Shown one piece after another: positions 35,488 through 48,010 of a stretch of 64,000 bases of DNA. Each line of letters opens with the position of its first letter. Positions within the stretch are counted from its first letter, which is position 1. Under the pieces are notes generated by a model. It was not told the DNA's origin, made no database searches, and saw nothing but the letters and a program-made list of their open reading frames with translations. The translations under genes were made by a program, and so were the position numbers. The DNA is from Silene conica. Taxonomy: Eukaryota; Streptophyta; Magnoliopsida; Caryophyllales; Caryophyllaceae. The stretch is taken from assembly GCA_029255685.2 (NCBI GenBank), contig CM055318.2, positions 32,538,001 through 32,602,000 on the forward strand. Reading direction: 5' to 3'.

Positions 35488-36899
35488 TGTTTGAATTACA
35501 ATAATACTATAAAGAGATTTAATACATAATTAAAGTTAGTAAATCGACACAAACCTGAAAAAGGAGTAAAATGTAGGTGAACGGCGGTGGTGGGTGGTGC
35601 GGTGGCGTTGCGGTGGTCCGGTATAAGGACTATCGGTCGACGGGTTTAGGGGGGTTTGAGGTTTTTTCTTTTTCAAACTTACGCAATAATGGGAATGACG
35701 GGTTGAAGAGGCGAGAAAAAAAATATAACAGGGGGTTAGCGACCGAAATCGGTCGCTAAATTCGGTCGCTAAATTTAGCGACCGAATTCGGTCGCTAAAT
35801 TCGGTCGCTAAATTTAGCGACTGAAACTAAACGCGGTCGCTAAATTTAGCGACCGAATTCGGTCGCCAAATTCGGTCGCTAAACTGGCGCAATGGTTCTT
35901 TTTGGATTCCCGCGGATTTTTTCAGATAAGATTGGGATAGGCTTTCGGTCGCTAAAATTAGCGACCGACGTCGGTCGCCCGCTTTTTTTTTTTCGGTCGC
36001 TAATTTGCGACTACCATTGCGGTGGCAGGTTTGGTCGCTATCTGGGGTAATTCTTGTAGTGTTACCTTAATTTCTGGTGTTGAAGACGGTTTTAAATTGT
36101 TTACTTCAGCATGGTCATCAGGTTGCTTGAAGGTGGACATGCCCATTTCTTGCAAAGTCAATGACACACTATTCTTAACCACCAATTGCATCTCACTTTG
36201 AAGCTCCAATCTTAGTTCAGCTTTTAAGGCCTCTCGGTCCACTAGCGATGTATTACTATTTCCCGAACGACTACTTTTGGATGCTTCCCCAAATGCACAT
36301 TGCACGGTAATATTAACTCCACCAAAACCTCTAGCACGGCTCGGGTGATCATCCTTTTCACCAAGAGCATAAAACAAAGCATCTTTGTTGGCATCTGGAA
36401 CAAATTCTCCTTTGGCTTGCTTTTTTCTTAGATCAAACTAACATACAAATTAAAGTTATTAAGACAATGTTACAATGAGTTGCATGCTGATCAATTTGAG
36501 CAATGAATTTAATTACTTAAGCATTTTTCAGCTACTTCCTTGGTCTTGGGCTCCATTACAACATATTTGCCAGTGTTTTTATCTTTGACATGCATTGAAC
36601 AAAACCAATCATCAGCTCGATTAGGTTCAAGGGTAACTGTTGTAGAAGGTGTCTCTGATGATAGGAGAGTCTTTGCCGGATAAAAGCCGTCTTTGATCCA
36701 AGTCTCTCGAGAAGTAATATAGCTTTTTTGACCCAAGTGATGATGATGTACATTCTTTTTTGCACATTCGATAGCCTTCTCACGCTTTTTCTGTAACAAT
36801 AGGGCATACAAAAAACAGTTATTGTTTGCTGTCTAGTCAAAGGATCTGAGAACAGAAAACTGCACTTTATTATACTAAATAAGAAGGGAAATGGTATAA

Positions 36900-37612
36900 T
36901 ATGAGATTTAGTAATGTTTGATGAGTGGTGTTGTTGGGTTCATAATATATGTTACTGCTTCATATTGCTTACACGAAATCTGCCAATTTCCGTTCTGTTC
37001 GTTTTTGTTGTTGCTGCTACTACTCAATGCTACCATTTCTACCCTACCTCTATACTACACTGTCTAGGCATACCTCCTGCACATACTACCTACTTCTGTT
37101 CTGGCTTCCTGCAAGTCTGATCTCTGCTGTCTACACTCGTTTCACGCAGTTGTGTGCCTGTTTATGCTGCCACTGCATTTCGTTCGGAACTGCACTCTAC
37201 TGCCCACATTGCTGTTATTGCATCCATACTCTACAACATATACTGCTACTCTCTACTACTTAATTGTATTATATACTGCATCCCCTGATGTACATTGGTG
37301 CTGCCCATTTCTCTATTGTTTCTGCCACCCCCCCTGCACTGTCCTTGTGGGTCTGTTCAGACCAGACTTGTATTGCGCGCATCTGAACTACATAATGCTA
37401 CCCCTGCTGTGTACTCGTGACTACAACACAGCCACTGCACCAGACTTCGTGACTGCAGCACAGCCACTTACCTCCCTGCACTGGTCTGTTCAGACCAATA
37501 TACCTGTGGGCATGATACGGTTCTGGTCTGCACCTCTGCACTGTATTACTAGCACTACACTACTGCTGTACTACCTACTTAATTCTACCTACTGCAACCC
37601 CCCCCCCCCCAA
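36900..37612. repeat. CTGCTAC/TTCTACC low-complexity tract with a 13-C run
   Basis: This is a pyrimidine-rich tract of CTGCTACTAC, CTGCACTG and GGTCTGTTCAGACC variants ending in 13 C (37598-37610). It lies between two exons of the outer CACTA second gene. In composition it is the complement of the tract at 27774-28440. Long open frames here are composition artefacts. Confidence 0.6.
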
Positions 37613-38607
37613 TTAATGTGACAAAGATGCCCAATTTCCGACCAAATATTGAATTGAAACCATCTACTCCAAACATAATACAACTTGACTTACTTAAATC
37701 AAATTAAACATATACTCAAATAAGCTTAAGTACTATCTAACATATATAATAATATCAAAATGAGTAGTTATTTTAGGATCATTTATTACCTTGGCTGGAC
37801 TCGAGTTTTTAATTTGCTGAAAAAGTTTCCAATCTTCTATGCTTATATGTTTCCAAATCTCGTAAGGCTCCCGTCCATCCTCATGCTTTGTTCTCTTTCT
37901 AGTCTTAGTAATCCATCCACTTACCAATTTGCCTTTGAAATCCTTAAATCTTTTGGCCACTGTACTATAGAAGTTCTTCCTCAGTATCTTATCATCGAGG
38001 ATGTGGAATGTAGCCTGCCAATTCAAAGAAAAAGCTAATCATATCAATATACAATATAATAAGCAGAAAAGATAAAGCCTAAACTACGCTAGGACCAAAA
38101 CTACATTAACTAGAACATCCTGAAAAAAAATTGAGAGTAGAAATTTACCATTGTATCTTGCCACAATAATTGTCTCTTTCCTACACTCACATTTATCCAA
38201 CTCCAATTAATGTTCAATTTTCGCATACAAAACCCAATTTGTTTGCCATAATTTGATTGCCATTTGCCAATGGGACGATTGTACTCATCAAAATCAAGCT
38301 TCATGAGCTCGTTAGGTTTCGGACGAATCTTGAACCCTTTTGTCGCCGTCCTTCCTTTGCCTGAAACCTCGACTTGTTTCTGAACTTGAACTGTAGGAGT
38401 TGTCACCAAGGTGGATAGATTAACAGGCTCCACTATTTCTATACCTTTCAAAGCAGCTGCATCGGATATGATCTCAAACTCATCCATTCTACGTTCTTCC
38501 TCCATCTCATCATGTTCTTCCCTCATCTCATCCTCAAGGTCATCACTATAACCGGCATCATCATCGTAATCCTCATCTTCCACGTCATCGTAATCCATGT
38601 CAGACAT

Positions 38608-40288
38608 GATTGACAAATTGCAGATTGGACCTGAAAATTCAAAACTCATAAAACTAATTGTTTCAACACCTTTCACTCGATCATATACCTCTTTTCCACT
38701 TAATGGTTTGCGAGCTACTTCTTCCTCCGGCTTTCCATTGAATGGTAATTTCTTCTTACGATAAGGGTGAAAGCGTTTTAGGAACCTGCGATTATCCATG
38801 TAGACGTATTTTCTAGAATGTGTCAAATACGTTGACTTCATATCATCCTCACATATAGGGCATGACTTTTTTCCCTTATAACTTTATAACCCGACAAATT
38901 ACCATAAGTCGGAAAGTCATTGATGGTACAAAAGAGCATTGCACGCAATGTGAAGTGCTCATTAGCATGAGCATCGAACACGGTCACACCTTCATCCCAT
39001 AACTTCTTAAGTTCGTCAATGAGTGGCGAAAGGTACACATCTATGTCGTTTCCCGGTTGCTTAGGCCCTGATATTAGAAGTGGCAACATCATGTACTTAC
39101 GCTTCATGCATAACCATGGGGGTAGGTTATAAATCACTAAAGAAACTGGCCACGTGCTGTGCAAACTACTCAAACTACCACATGGGTTCATTCCGTCCGT
39201 GCTAAGGCCAAATCTTAAATTTCTAACTTCATTTTTGAACTCAGGATACTTGTCATCAATAATCTCCCACTGAGGAGAATCAGCGGGATGTCTTAGCTTT
39301 CCATCTTTCTTCCTTCCATCCTTGTATCACCTTAAAAGTTTGGCAACTTTCTTGATTGAAAAGAAGCGTTTCAAACGTGGTATAATTGGAAGATACCATG
39401 AGGCTTTGCCGAAGGATACTTCTTAGTCCCATCAAATATAATCTGGTCTCCTAACTTGTAGCGTGGTTTACCACAACGAGGACATTTATGTAAATCGGCA
39501 TACTCATTTAGAAACAGTAGGCAATCACCTGGACACGCATCTATCTTTACGTACCCCAAATCTAAGGGACACAACAACTTCCTAGCATAATAGTTCGACT
39601 TAGGAAGTTGGTTTCCTTCAGGGAACATGTCTTGCAAAGCTTCTAACAATTCCGTGAAGCTTGTGTCGCTCCAACCATGTTTAGATTTTATGTTAAATAA
39701 TGTTAAGACCCCAGATAATTTTGTGTACTTATCACATCCATGATACAACGGAAGTTCACATGCTTCCATCAAACTTTCGAATCCAGAATGGGTACGAAAC
39801 TCATCGTCAACTCCACCTAACATCTCATTTAATTGATCGTCTTCCTCATCACCATAATCATCATTAATATTTTCCTCGTCAATATCAACTCTATTACTCT
39901 CATTGAAATTATCCTCATCAATCTCAAGATTTGGTTCCACCTCATGGAGTTGAACCTGGTGCTCAGTTTGTAGAGGGTTTTCGTTTTCTACAAGTTGTCC
40001 GGATGAATGATAATTGATATTGGAATTTGTCCTATATATTCCTTCTTCACCATGCCATATCCAAATATGATAACCTAGTCTAAATCCACGGCAAATAATA
40101 TGTTCCCTTAACAACTTTATACTATCAACTTTCGTCACATTGGAGCAATCCACACAAGGGCAATAAAACCCTTCATCATTCGTAGTTTTCGAATATTCTA
40201 AAGCGATTCTACAAAACTCTTCAACGCCTTTTTGAAATTCTATCGAACTACGTTTACCATACATCCAACTTCGATCCATCTTATGCAA
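38608..40288 (-). pseudogene. Outer CACTA TNP2-type transposase remnant
   Basis: Starting at 40288, the frame encodes the transposase-associated domain (MDRSWMYGKR, CPCVDCSNV, HIICRGFRLGYHIWIWHGEE), an acidic linker, and Transposase_21 motifs (YYARKLLCPLDLGYVKIDAC, CPRCGKPRY). The frame breaks near 39371 and resumes to 38838 (GLSTDGMNPCGSLSS, YNLPPWLCMKRKYMM). It breaks again and resumes from 38841 (DNRRFLKRFHPYRKKKLPFN to DRVKGVETI). Everything normally found C-terminal to that point (HIEKN region, DUF4218, DUF4216) is absent, and the gene runs straight into the start of the second gene. It is non-functional. Confidence 0.88.
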
Positions 40289-41099
40289 AACCTAGTAAAT
40301 ACAAGGTAAGAAGTATATGGAAAGGTAAGAACATCATGAAGTCAAGGAAACATATATAGAGTAACTAGAAAGAAAGTGGCACTTCTAGATATTTGATTGG
40401 TGGAAAAAGTTCTGTTTCTTTATTTTCTAATGGTATTTATTGTAGTATTAAATTTTCTAACACTTTCTTAATTCATGTAAAATATTTTAAAATGACATAT
40501 AAAACCAAACGGATAGAGTAGTATAGAAGAATAGTTATTTTTGAAAAATAAAACCCCTTACGATATAAATCGTCTTATTTTATAAATTATTTGTTTAGTA
40601 GGTCGAAACTCGCAATATCAATCCACACAAAAAAAACCACACGGTAAGAGTTTCCTTCAGAAGCCTACATTTTTCATCATCCTTTGTTATAAATCAGAGA
40701 GAGTTTCAACTAATCAGCTTTATCGCAAAGCCTGAAAGCGAGGAAACAAGGCCAAACTCAAGATTAACTTAAGGTACTTATAATCACTAAGATATAAAAT
40801 GTCTCCATATTTTCATATCTTAAACATGTATCTCCATACTCGGCCATCCTTAAAACATGACTTCCAGCAAATAAAAGAAGCAAAAAAACGTACACAATCT
40901 TTTTGTACAAATGGACTTAGAACATGTATCATGGACTTAGAACACAATTAGAACACAATTAGAACCACCATGAGAAAAATCACAACTATTTGAACATTCC
41001 AAATTGTTCCACCAATTGATCAGATATATATCAACCATCAAAAATTACAAACAACGGAACACTATCCCAGTGTCTCAAGTACCCCCGCAAATTGCAGAG

Positions 41100-41280
41100 T
41101 AAATGGGTCGGATGTAGGCGGTCTTACTAAGCAGTAGCATTAAGGCAGTAGCAATAAAGAAGTAGCAGTATCAGTAGCATCAAAAAAGGTCCCATATATA
41201 CATACAAAAAAAGGCAGTAACAACGGAACACTGGCATTAAGGCAGTAACAACGGAACACTGGAATTATGGAGCATCATTC
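41100..41280. repeat. GGCAGTAGCA / AACGGAACACTGG repeats near the outer CACTA right end
   Basis: GCAGTAGCATTAAG and GCAGTAACAACGGAACACTGG recur several times. They use the same GCAGTA vocabulary as the tract at 27774-28440 near the other end of the transposon. An 18-bp unit GATGCAGAAGAAATTGGG is repeated near 41550-41590. Confidence 0.6.
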
Positions 41281-41976
41281 TCCCCTTCCTCCACATCTCT
41301 CCCTGAACCAACAACCCCCTTCAATAAATACCGTATTCGTATTAAAAACCTCGAATATTGATAAACCCTAACAATAACATTGAAAATTAAAAAGTGTTTC
41401 GTTTCAGGCGATTTACATAAGACCTAACAATAACTAATATCCAATAACATAGAATTTAATCGAAAACATAAATAATGACCACAGATTAACATACCTAATA
41501 TCCAATGGCAGAAGGCAATAGAAAACCGGTACTGTTTTATTCGAAGGAATTGGGGATGCAGAAGAAATTGGGGATGCAGAAGAAATTGGGGATGTTGAAT
41601 AAATGATTCGAAGGAAATACGCCGAAGATTCGAAGGACAGTCGCCGGAGATTCGAAGGAAAGTCGCCGGAGATTCGAACGAAGGCACTGTATACTGTGTT
41701 TTGTTTTTGATTGAATTGGTAAAGTAGCAAAATAAACGAAGGAAGCGCGATATAGCAGGCATAAGGAATTAGTTATTTTATTTTATTTTATTTTTGTATT
41801 ACAATGTACTATTTGCTGCGTTTTCTCCATAAACGCCGCATATGATCTATTTGAGGCGTTTTTTACACAAAACGCCGCAAATGGTTAAATGTAATTAAAA
41901 AAAAAGTTATTTGCTGCTATTTGTGTAAAACGCCGCAAATAAGTAGCCGCAAATAAGTATTTTTCTACTAGTGGAG

Positions 41977-44600
41977 ATTCGGTAAGAGTAATTAGACAGA
42001 ATAAACACAATTAATGCCTAATTATATGCTAATCCCTTTGTGGTAGATCAAGTTAAGAGGAATTCAAACTCACTAATTCAAACACAAGATGTTGAATCAA
42101 TAAAATTGTAAGAAAATCACATTTAACAACTCTAACAACAACGAGTTAAGGAGATTGACAAGATAAAGCAACAACAAAATTACACTTAATTGCTTTAATC
42201 AAATAAGATTTCCAAAATCCAACAACTAAATACAAAAGATTAACAATAATAATAACAATTAGGGAATTATTAAAGTGTCTTACAATTAAATTAAAGTTTA
42301 CACCTTTTCAATTGGATAAAGAGATTGGATTAGTTCTCTATATTAGATTTGAAAACATAATTAAGATGATAATTATCTAAATTACAATTTGATAGAATTA
42401 TAAACCGTAAGATGATAAGATAATATGTGTGAAAATCTAATATAATCACCTATTTATAGCCTAAACCTAATTAAGAGTAATGAGCCTCAAATAACAAGGT
42501 TAATACGAATTGGTGAAAACAGGGGAGCACACAACGCGCACGGTGCACCTTTGTCAGATGGGTGGGGCGCACACACTTCACAAATTCAACGCTTTAACAA
42601 CAAACATTTTACAACTGTTTACTACATATAATAATATAACATATGTTGGATTAGGTTACCCCCATAATAGTGCCTCAACATAATAAATCACATTAAAGGA
42701 ATATAGTTGGGATATTTAATTTATTAGCAATACTAGTTAGTTGATCAACATAACTTGATAACGACTAACCAACTAGTAGGGTTTGATGTTATTATCTTAT
42801 GACGACGGTGTTAAACTGCTCCCTTCGGATCAGACCTAGAGGATGAAGCCCAAATCGAAAAGCTAATAATTAGCATATGATACAAATAAATTAGTCACAT
42901 GAATCTATTGGCTAAAAGTTAGTCAATAAATGAGTTTTAACTTTTGTTAATAAGTTTGGAACTCAGGCCAAGTGTATTTATTATTTTGTTTATAAGACAA
43001 CCGGTTAATAAATTTTATATTATTTACTAATATTTGATTAGTATTAATATGGTTTTGATATATACCGTGTTATTAACTAATTAATGTTATAAGAAGTTGT
43101 AAACTTGGCTAGTTGGTTTTTATTGATCTATTATATATTAATATAATGGTCAAATATCACTTAAAAGTTAAGTGTATATTATTCACTATATATTTTGTAT
43201 AATTTAATTGTTAAGTTAATACTTAATTGTACGTACACGATAATTATATTTGGAACTTATAAACATTTATGGGATATAAATGTCAAAAGACAAAATAAGA
43301 CGATGAACATCATGGACCGTTTTTTAAGCATTTCGGGCACTAGTCCAAAGTGGTCTATTTTATGCTTAAAAACATCATGACGTACGATGCCTTCTCTATG
43401 CAAATCACTTTATATTCACACAAGTAAAGCATACATGCATGTAGGATAAAGAAATTTTGGAGAAGTCAAAATTGCTCCTTTTAACCCCCTTTGGCTATAA
43501 TAGGAAGAAGTGAACAATTTGTTTTTCATATTTTTCCTTTCATCTTTTCATATGAGATTTGTATCATATTTGATCAAATGTTGTTCAAATGACATCAAAA
43601 CGGTATAAAATCTTAGATTTATATTAAACATCATATATTACTATAGTAGTAATTTGTAATATATTTAAGGATTATTAAATCTAATATCTAGTTCATATTA
43701 GTTGTGATTTTGGGGCAAAATCTTGGGTACAACTTGAAGGAGGTGTTTTACTTTGGACACTTGAAGATTGAAGGATGCTTCATGGATAATTTGCATTTTG
43801 TCGTGATCATTTGTCATTTTACCACTGTAAGGAAAACTGTTTTTTTTTTCTTTTTTAGCTTAATATTTGTATGCATGATAACTAGATCATAAGATCACTA
43901 AACTAATGTAATTTAGTAACTCATTAGAGGAGTATAATTAGAGATAATACCATGTATGTTAGACTCGGTCAACGGCACTCGAACCATGTTTTATTCACGT
44001 ATTTTAAAAGGAACGTTTATAAAGTATTTTACGTAAACTATTATTGTTTTATAAATCGTATTTCTACGATTATTTTGAATTTCATAATCATTTCATATTT
44101 GATGATTATTTCATAAAATGGCGTTTCATTCGTATTTCTTTAATTATAATAATATATTTATAATTAATTATATTTCCTATTTTATATTTATTTCTCGTCT
44201 ATACTTAATTTCTATTTTTATTTAAGTCGTAATTGTATTTAAATCCTATTTTTATATATTCTTAAGTAAGGGCTAATATTTTTTAGTATTTCTATAATTT
44301 ATATTATATGGACCGAAATATATACTACCGTACTAATAATTTTATATTTTTGTAATTAATTTAAATAAATAAATAACCTAACATTCACGACTAAACCTAA
44401 AACACGTAAACCCTAAACAACTATCTATCATTCACGACTTCAGCAGACACACGCAACCCATCAATCTCCTTCCTTGCCGAATTAAACTTTTAAGGCAAAT
44501 AACCCATATTCATCGTCTTCATCGTCTTCAACCTCGGGTAAGTTTTGTTCACCGCAACTCTTTACTTTTCTCTCGAGTTTATACCGTTTCTAATATCTGT
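41977..44600. other. AT-rich spacer, no gene recognised
   Basis: No protein domain, RNA gene or complete repeat was recognised. A possible exon-like segment ends in a donor-like GGGTAAGTTTTG at about 44537 after CT-rich leader-like sequence, but nothing downstream supports a gene. Confidence 0.4.
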
Positions 44601-45037
44601 TAAGGTTAGTCTGGGACCTAGGTTAAAGGGGATATACTTGATGACTGAGCGGTGGTCGTTCGGTGGTGGCAGACACCACCAGCAGCAGTGTAGTTGGTTT
44701 GTGCAAAACAGAGGAAATACGGGGATTGTTGTTGACTCATTGTTATGCACCAAAATTACCTATTTTGTCTCTCGACACGTGGCATCGTATGAGTGGATTA
44801 ATTGTGTAGAGGTCAAAGTCAACAAGAAAAGAGGTGTGTATGAGAAGGATCCAGAAGCGCGGGAAAGGAATGAAGAAGGAAGAGGAAAAAGCCTGCAGCG
44901 TTGTGCTCGAGGTTGCCAAAAATGGACAAGCAGGAAGGGTAGGACAGGGTAAAGGAAGAGGAGAAAGAAGCCTTAAGAGGAAGACAATGCACCGTTGGGC
45001 AAAGGCTGGATCCAACGGTCCACAAGAGAGTAGAGCT

Positions 45038-45045
45038 TATAAATA
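45038..45045 (+). promoter_or_regulatory. TATA box of element A LTR
   Basis: TATAAATA lies about 300 bp before the LTR end, in a position suitable for LTR-driven transcription of the plus strand. Confidence 0.6.
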
Positions 45046-45342
45046 CATTGAATATACTCATTGTAAGGGACATCCCATAACAATTAACACTTATCTCACT
45101 AAAAACCTAGGAGAATACTTGTAACCTACTCGGTACTCAGGCCGAGTTTTCTAGTGGAAGTTGGAGGAACACAGTTCCCCCGCGGTTTTTCCCCTTGGGG
45201 TTTTCCGCGTCACCAACCTTCTTGCCTTCATCATTCTTCATAGCCATTCATCCATGCATAATTAACACAAACATCATTCTTACTTAGCCATTAGATCACT
45301 ATAAACCCCAGCTTGACATTTTGTAGTTTTTGACCTAAACAT

Positions 45343-45362
45343 TTTGGCGCCCACCGTGGGGC
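45343..45362 (+). other. Primer-binding site of element A
   Basis: TTTGGCGCCCACCGTGGGGC lies one base after the LTR end CTAAACA. Sequences of this form follow 5' LTRs in Tat/Ogre-type elements and prime minus-strand synthesis from a host tRNA. Confidence 0.7.
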
Positions 45363-45474
45363 TATAGTGATTATCCGACCAAAAAAGTAAGAAAAACCTA
45401 ACCCACAAAAAACACCTTCGAAATGACAAGTACAACTCCTCAGATGACCTCTCAACAGTGCCACCTCCACCTCC

Positions 45475-47917
45475 ATGGCGATCCTGGAAACACCTCCAGC
45501 AACGACGATGGCGCCCTTCAGCAGTAGCGCTCATCAGAAGCAGTCAACCACCACCTCGGGCAAAGCAGTGACAACAACCAACTCAGACGAGGCTGGTGGA
45601 GCAACTCCCACGATGGCAATGTGGAAGACAATGATGGAAGGAATGAGTGCCCTCCATCAAGCAGTGGACGACCTGAGAAAAGATAACCAGGAGCTACGAA
45701 ACCAAGCCGCAAACAGGAGCCAGTCTCTTCTCACCAGTGGAATGCCAGATGTGGGACCTAGGATCCCAAGACCTCCAAGAAGCAGAGGCGAAATAGGAGC
45801 CATCCCTACAGAGCTGGTAACCAGGCTAGACCTCACTGGAGTTACCCCATCAGAAAGAGTAACACCGCGTGGGCTAGGATACCTCTCCTACGACTCACCC
45901 CCACCGCAGACAGGAGCCCCAGGTAACGAACTCGTGAGGTTGCCTATTAGCACTAATTATCATGGTTATGCAGGACGCTCGTTCAGACCAACCCCGGAGT
46001 GGGTACAAGCAGAAGGGTCCTCAGCAAGACATCCGCTCACGATGGGGGGACTGGGCCATCCGGGTGCACCACCCAACAAACGCCGCCGATAGTGCACACC
46101 GCACCCCTCAGCCAGCCAATAGTCAACCAGGCCTCAGGAGCCTATAGGTATGTGATCCCTCCCCCACCTCCAAACATTGCTAACCCTTTTGCAGGATCCG
46201 AGTCCTGGGAGCAGCAATACAAAGAGTTGTGGGACCTAGTCAACCGTATACCTGGAGTGCCAAGGCCCCTGGAGAAGGCCGCCCCAGACAGCTATGCAGA
46301 CTCACTGTTCACCAGAAACATAGTCTCGGTGGATGTACCCAAGGGTTTCACTCGTCCCAACATGGTGCACTATGACGGGACAGCCGACCCAATAGACCAT
46401 ATCAACCAATATAAGCAAAAGATGATGGTGGCAACAGCCTCGGGACCCCTGAAAGAGGCGTGCATGTGCAAAAGGTTCGGATCTACCCTTTCAGGAGCCT
46501 CACTCCAGTGGCTCGTCAGCCTTCCAAACTCCAGCATCTCCAGTTTCGCAGAGCTAGCAAACACCTTCAACCAGCAGTTTGCTAGCAGCATGAAACCAGA
46601 GAAACAGACCAGCGATCTGTACCGTGTCCAGCAGGAAGATGGGGAATCCACCAGGGACTACCTCGCCAAGTTCAACAAGGAGATGATGTCTATACCTAAC
46701 TGTGACGTGAAGACAGCCATCCACGCCTTCCGCTGGGGCTACCACAGGGCTCAGATCTATACAAGGATATGACCAAATGGGCGTGCACGACATTCGCCCA
46801 GGTTCAGCAGAAGGCGTTGGATGTTATCCGGCTAGAAGAGGATGCTGGACCTAGGAGGATCAACTGCGGTACTGCGTCCACCAGCAGAAAGACACCAACG
46901 GAGAGACAAGAAAGGTCAAAGCCTTACAGCAAGCCAGTTCACAAGGTCTCTGGAGGAAAAGGATGGAAGAATGACCCAAACTTATCACCAAAGGTAAAAG
47001 AATATGGTTTTACCGTTAACCTTGCAGGAGTAATCAAGGCCCTGAAAGATCTAGGAGAAAAAGTGAAGTGGCCCAAGAAGAGGGTTGAGGAGAGGAGTAA
47101 AGATGGGAGGGACACCAGCTTGAGGTGTGACTTCCACAATGAAGACATAGGGCACACCACCGAAGATTGCATCACCCTCCGGAAGGAGGTCGGGTACCAG
47201 TATGAACAAGGGAACCTGGACCACATTCTGCCCAAAGGGACTAAGGTAAACGCGGCCCGAAAGGTAACGCCTTCCAGCCCTCCTATTTGCACAAAAACCA
47301 TTAACGTGATAACAGGGGGCTCGGAGCTATGTGGGCTTACGTACTCGGCCACCAAAAGGCACACTACCAGAAACAAGGGGGGCAAGCCAGAGTCATCCTG
47401 CAGAATCAGCACTCAGAATCTGCCCGCTGTCAGCTTCGACGAAACGGACGTCGAGGAAGGTGCGGAATATCACGACGACGCCTTGATCATCACCCTGTCT
47501 ATAGGGAACTGCAGGGTGAAGAAAATCCTTGTAGGTACGGGGATCTCGGTCAATATCGTCATGCTCGAAACCTTGAAGAGCATGGGATTCAGCGAAGCAG
47601 ACCTGACCAAGAAGGCAGTACCTCTGGTAGGGTTCAGTGGGGAAACCAAACACTCCCTAGGAGAAATCCTCATCCCAACCTATGTCGGCGGAGTCAACAA
47701 GCAGGTAAGTTACTTGGTAATTGATGACCCCTCTACCTATAATGTCATCCTTGGCAGGCCTTGGATACAGGACATGAAGGTCATCCCATCCTCGTACCAC
47801 CAATGCCTCAAGTTTCCCACACCATGGGGGGTCCAGACAATCAGAGGAAGTCAGAAGGAGGCACGGAGCTGCTACAAGGTGGCGCTCAAACCAACAACTG
47901 TTCCTTCTCCAGCATAG
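45475..47917 (+). pseudogene. Gag-protease of Tat element A, frameshifted
   Basis: Three overlapping frames (45475-46092, 45999-46772 and 46769-47917) together cover a Tat gag and aspartic protease, so at least two frameshifts are present. The middle part has the retrotransposon gag domain (YDGTADPIDHINQYKQKMMV, DYLAKFNKEM). The last part has a Cys-His knuckle (CDFHNEDIGHTTEDC) and a protease-like domain ending LVIDDPSTYNVILGRPWI. The active-site DTG of the protease reads GTG (in VGTGISVN), so its catalytic Asp is lost; element B has the intact VDTGSSVN. The reading frame ends in TAG (47915-47917) and stays open beyond it into pol-like sequence to 48010. Confidence 0.88.
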
Positions 47918-48010
47918 GAATCACATGAGAAGCGCTTCAGGGGGACCTACGAGGAACCTCCTCAGGTGGAGGTAGAAGAAATCTGTTTTGGTAAAATTTA
48001 CACCGGGTCG

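Larger units (their letters stand above)
30087..36064 (-). mobile_element. Inner CACTA transposon, 6.0 kb
   Basis: The element spans 30090-36061, begins CACTACAACAGATACG and ends ATTCTTGTAGTG, flanked by TTA duplications (30087-30089 and 36062-36064). Subterminal arrays of TTAGCGACC / GGTCGCTAA occupy 30110-30480 and 35735-36040. Genes read right to left: an internally deleted TNP2 transposase and an apparently intact second protein. The TTA target lies two bases inside a splice donor of the host transposon gene (AAG|GTAAC on the minus strand, exon end at 36066), and the duplication leaves GTAA intact there. Confidence 0.93.
28471..38607 (-). pseudogene. Outer CACTA second gene: Transposase_24 / DUF8039 / Ulp1-like, interrupted
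   Basis: Fragments in order on the minus strand: 38607-38149 (start MSDMDYDDVEDED, acidic, then FKIRPKPNELMKLDFDEYNR); 38014-37790 (ATFHILDD to WKLFQQIKNSSPAK, the Ptta/En/Spm Transposase_24 core); 36790 to about 36530; about 36436-36066. The inner CACTA insertion follows, then 29999-29733 (DUF8039: GVTYEVARGKAFPGELCHHE and VPLPIPVSAYDLFTLKDAIG), about 29660-29313, 29234-29052, from 28954 (HWVLLAISPRTYTIYEFDS) and about 28569-28471 (QNGSVESGYFVMRFMYDI). The last two are the Ulp1/C48 cysteine-peptidase halves. His (28948-28950), the Asp of FDS and Gln of QN are present. The catalytic Cys is replaced by Ser (28540-28542), and a TAA stands just upstream (28565-28567). Such genes occur beside TNP2 in plant CACTA elements. 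Some junctions, near 36.5 and 29.66 kb, could not be phased. Confidence 0.75.
26577..41976 (-). mobile_element. Outer CACTA (En/Spm) transposon, 15.4 kb
   Basis: The element runs 26580-41973. It starts CACTAGTGGAAAAATACTTA and ends with the complementary form of CACTAGTAGAAAAATACTTA, flanked by the 3-bp duplication GAG (26577-26579, 41974-41976). Subterminal arrays of AACGCCGCAAAT / ATTTGAGGCGTT lie at 26600-26890 and 41815-41960 and would be the transposase binding sites. Genes read right to left: a broken TNP2-type transposase, then a broken Transposase_24/DUF8039/Ulp1-like gene. It contains an H+-ATPase fragment on the opposite strand and a complete-ended second CACTA at 30090-36061. Without that insert the element is about 9.4 kb. 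Confidence 0.93.
44600..48010 (+). mobile_element. Tat-lineage Ty3/gypsy element A (5' part)
   Basis: A 5' LTR ends at about 45341 (CTAAACA) and is followed by a primer-binding-site-like TTTGGCGCCCACCGTGGGGC. A gag-protease region (45475-47917) and the beginning of pol (to 48010) follow. Element B cuts it off at 48011, and the rest must lie beyond the window. The LTR contains a TATA box at 45038 and a CCCGCGGTTTTTCCCCTTGG motif that recurs in inverted form in the LTR of B (48110-48160), so the two are relatives. The left LTR border was not fixed (somewhere about 44.6-44.75 kb). Confidence 0.75.

Noticed and set aside
36952..37616. Cys/Leu/Tyr-rich plus-strand frames of 100-154 codons
   Set aside because: They arise from the CTGCTAC-type low-complexity tract between two minus-strand transposon exons.
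44545..45124. Frames of 90-135 codons before the element A gag
   Set aside because: They overlap the 5' LTR and leader of element A and show no recognisable protein.
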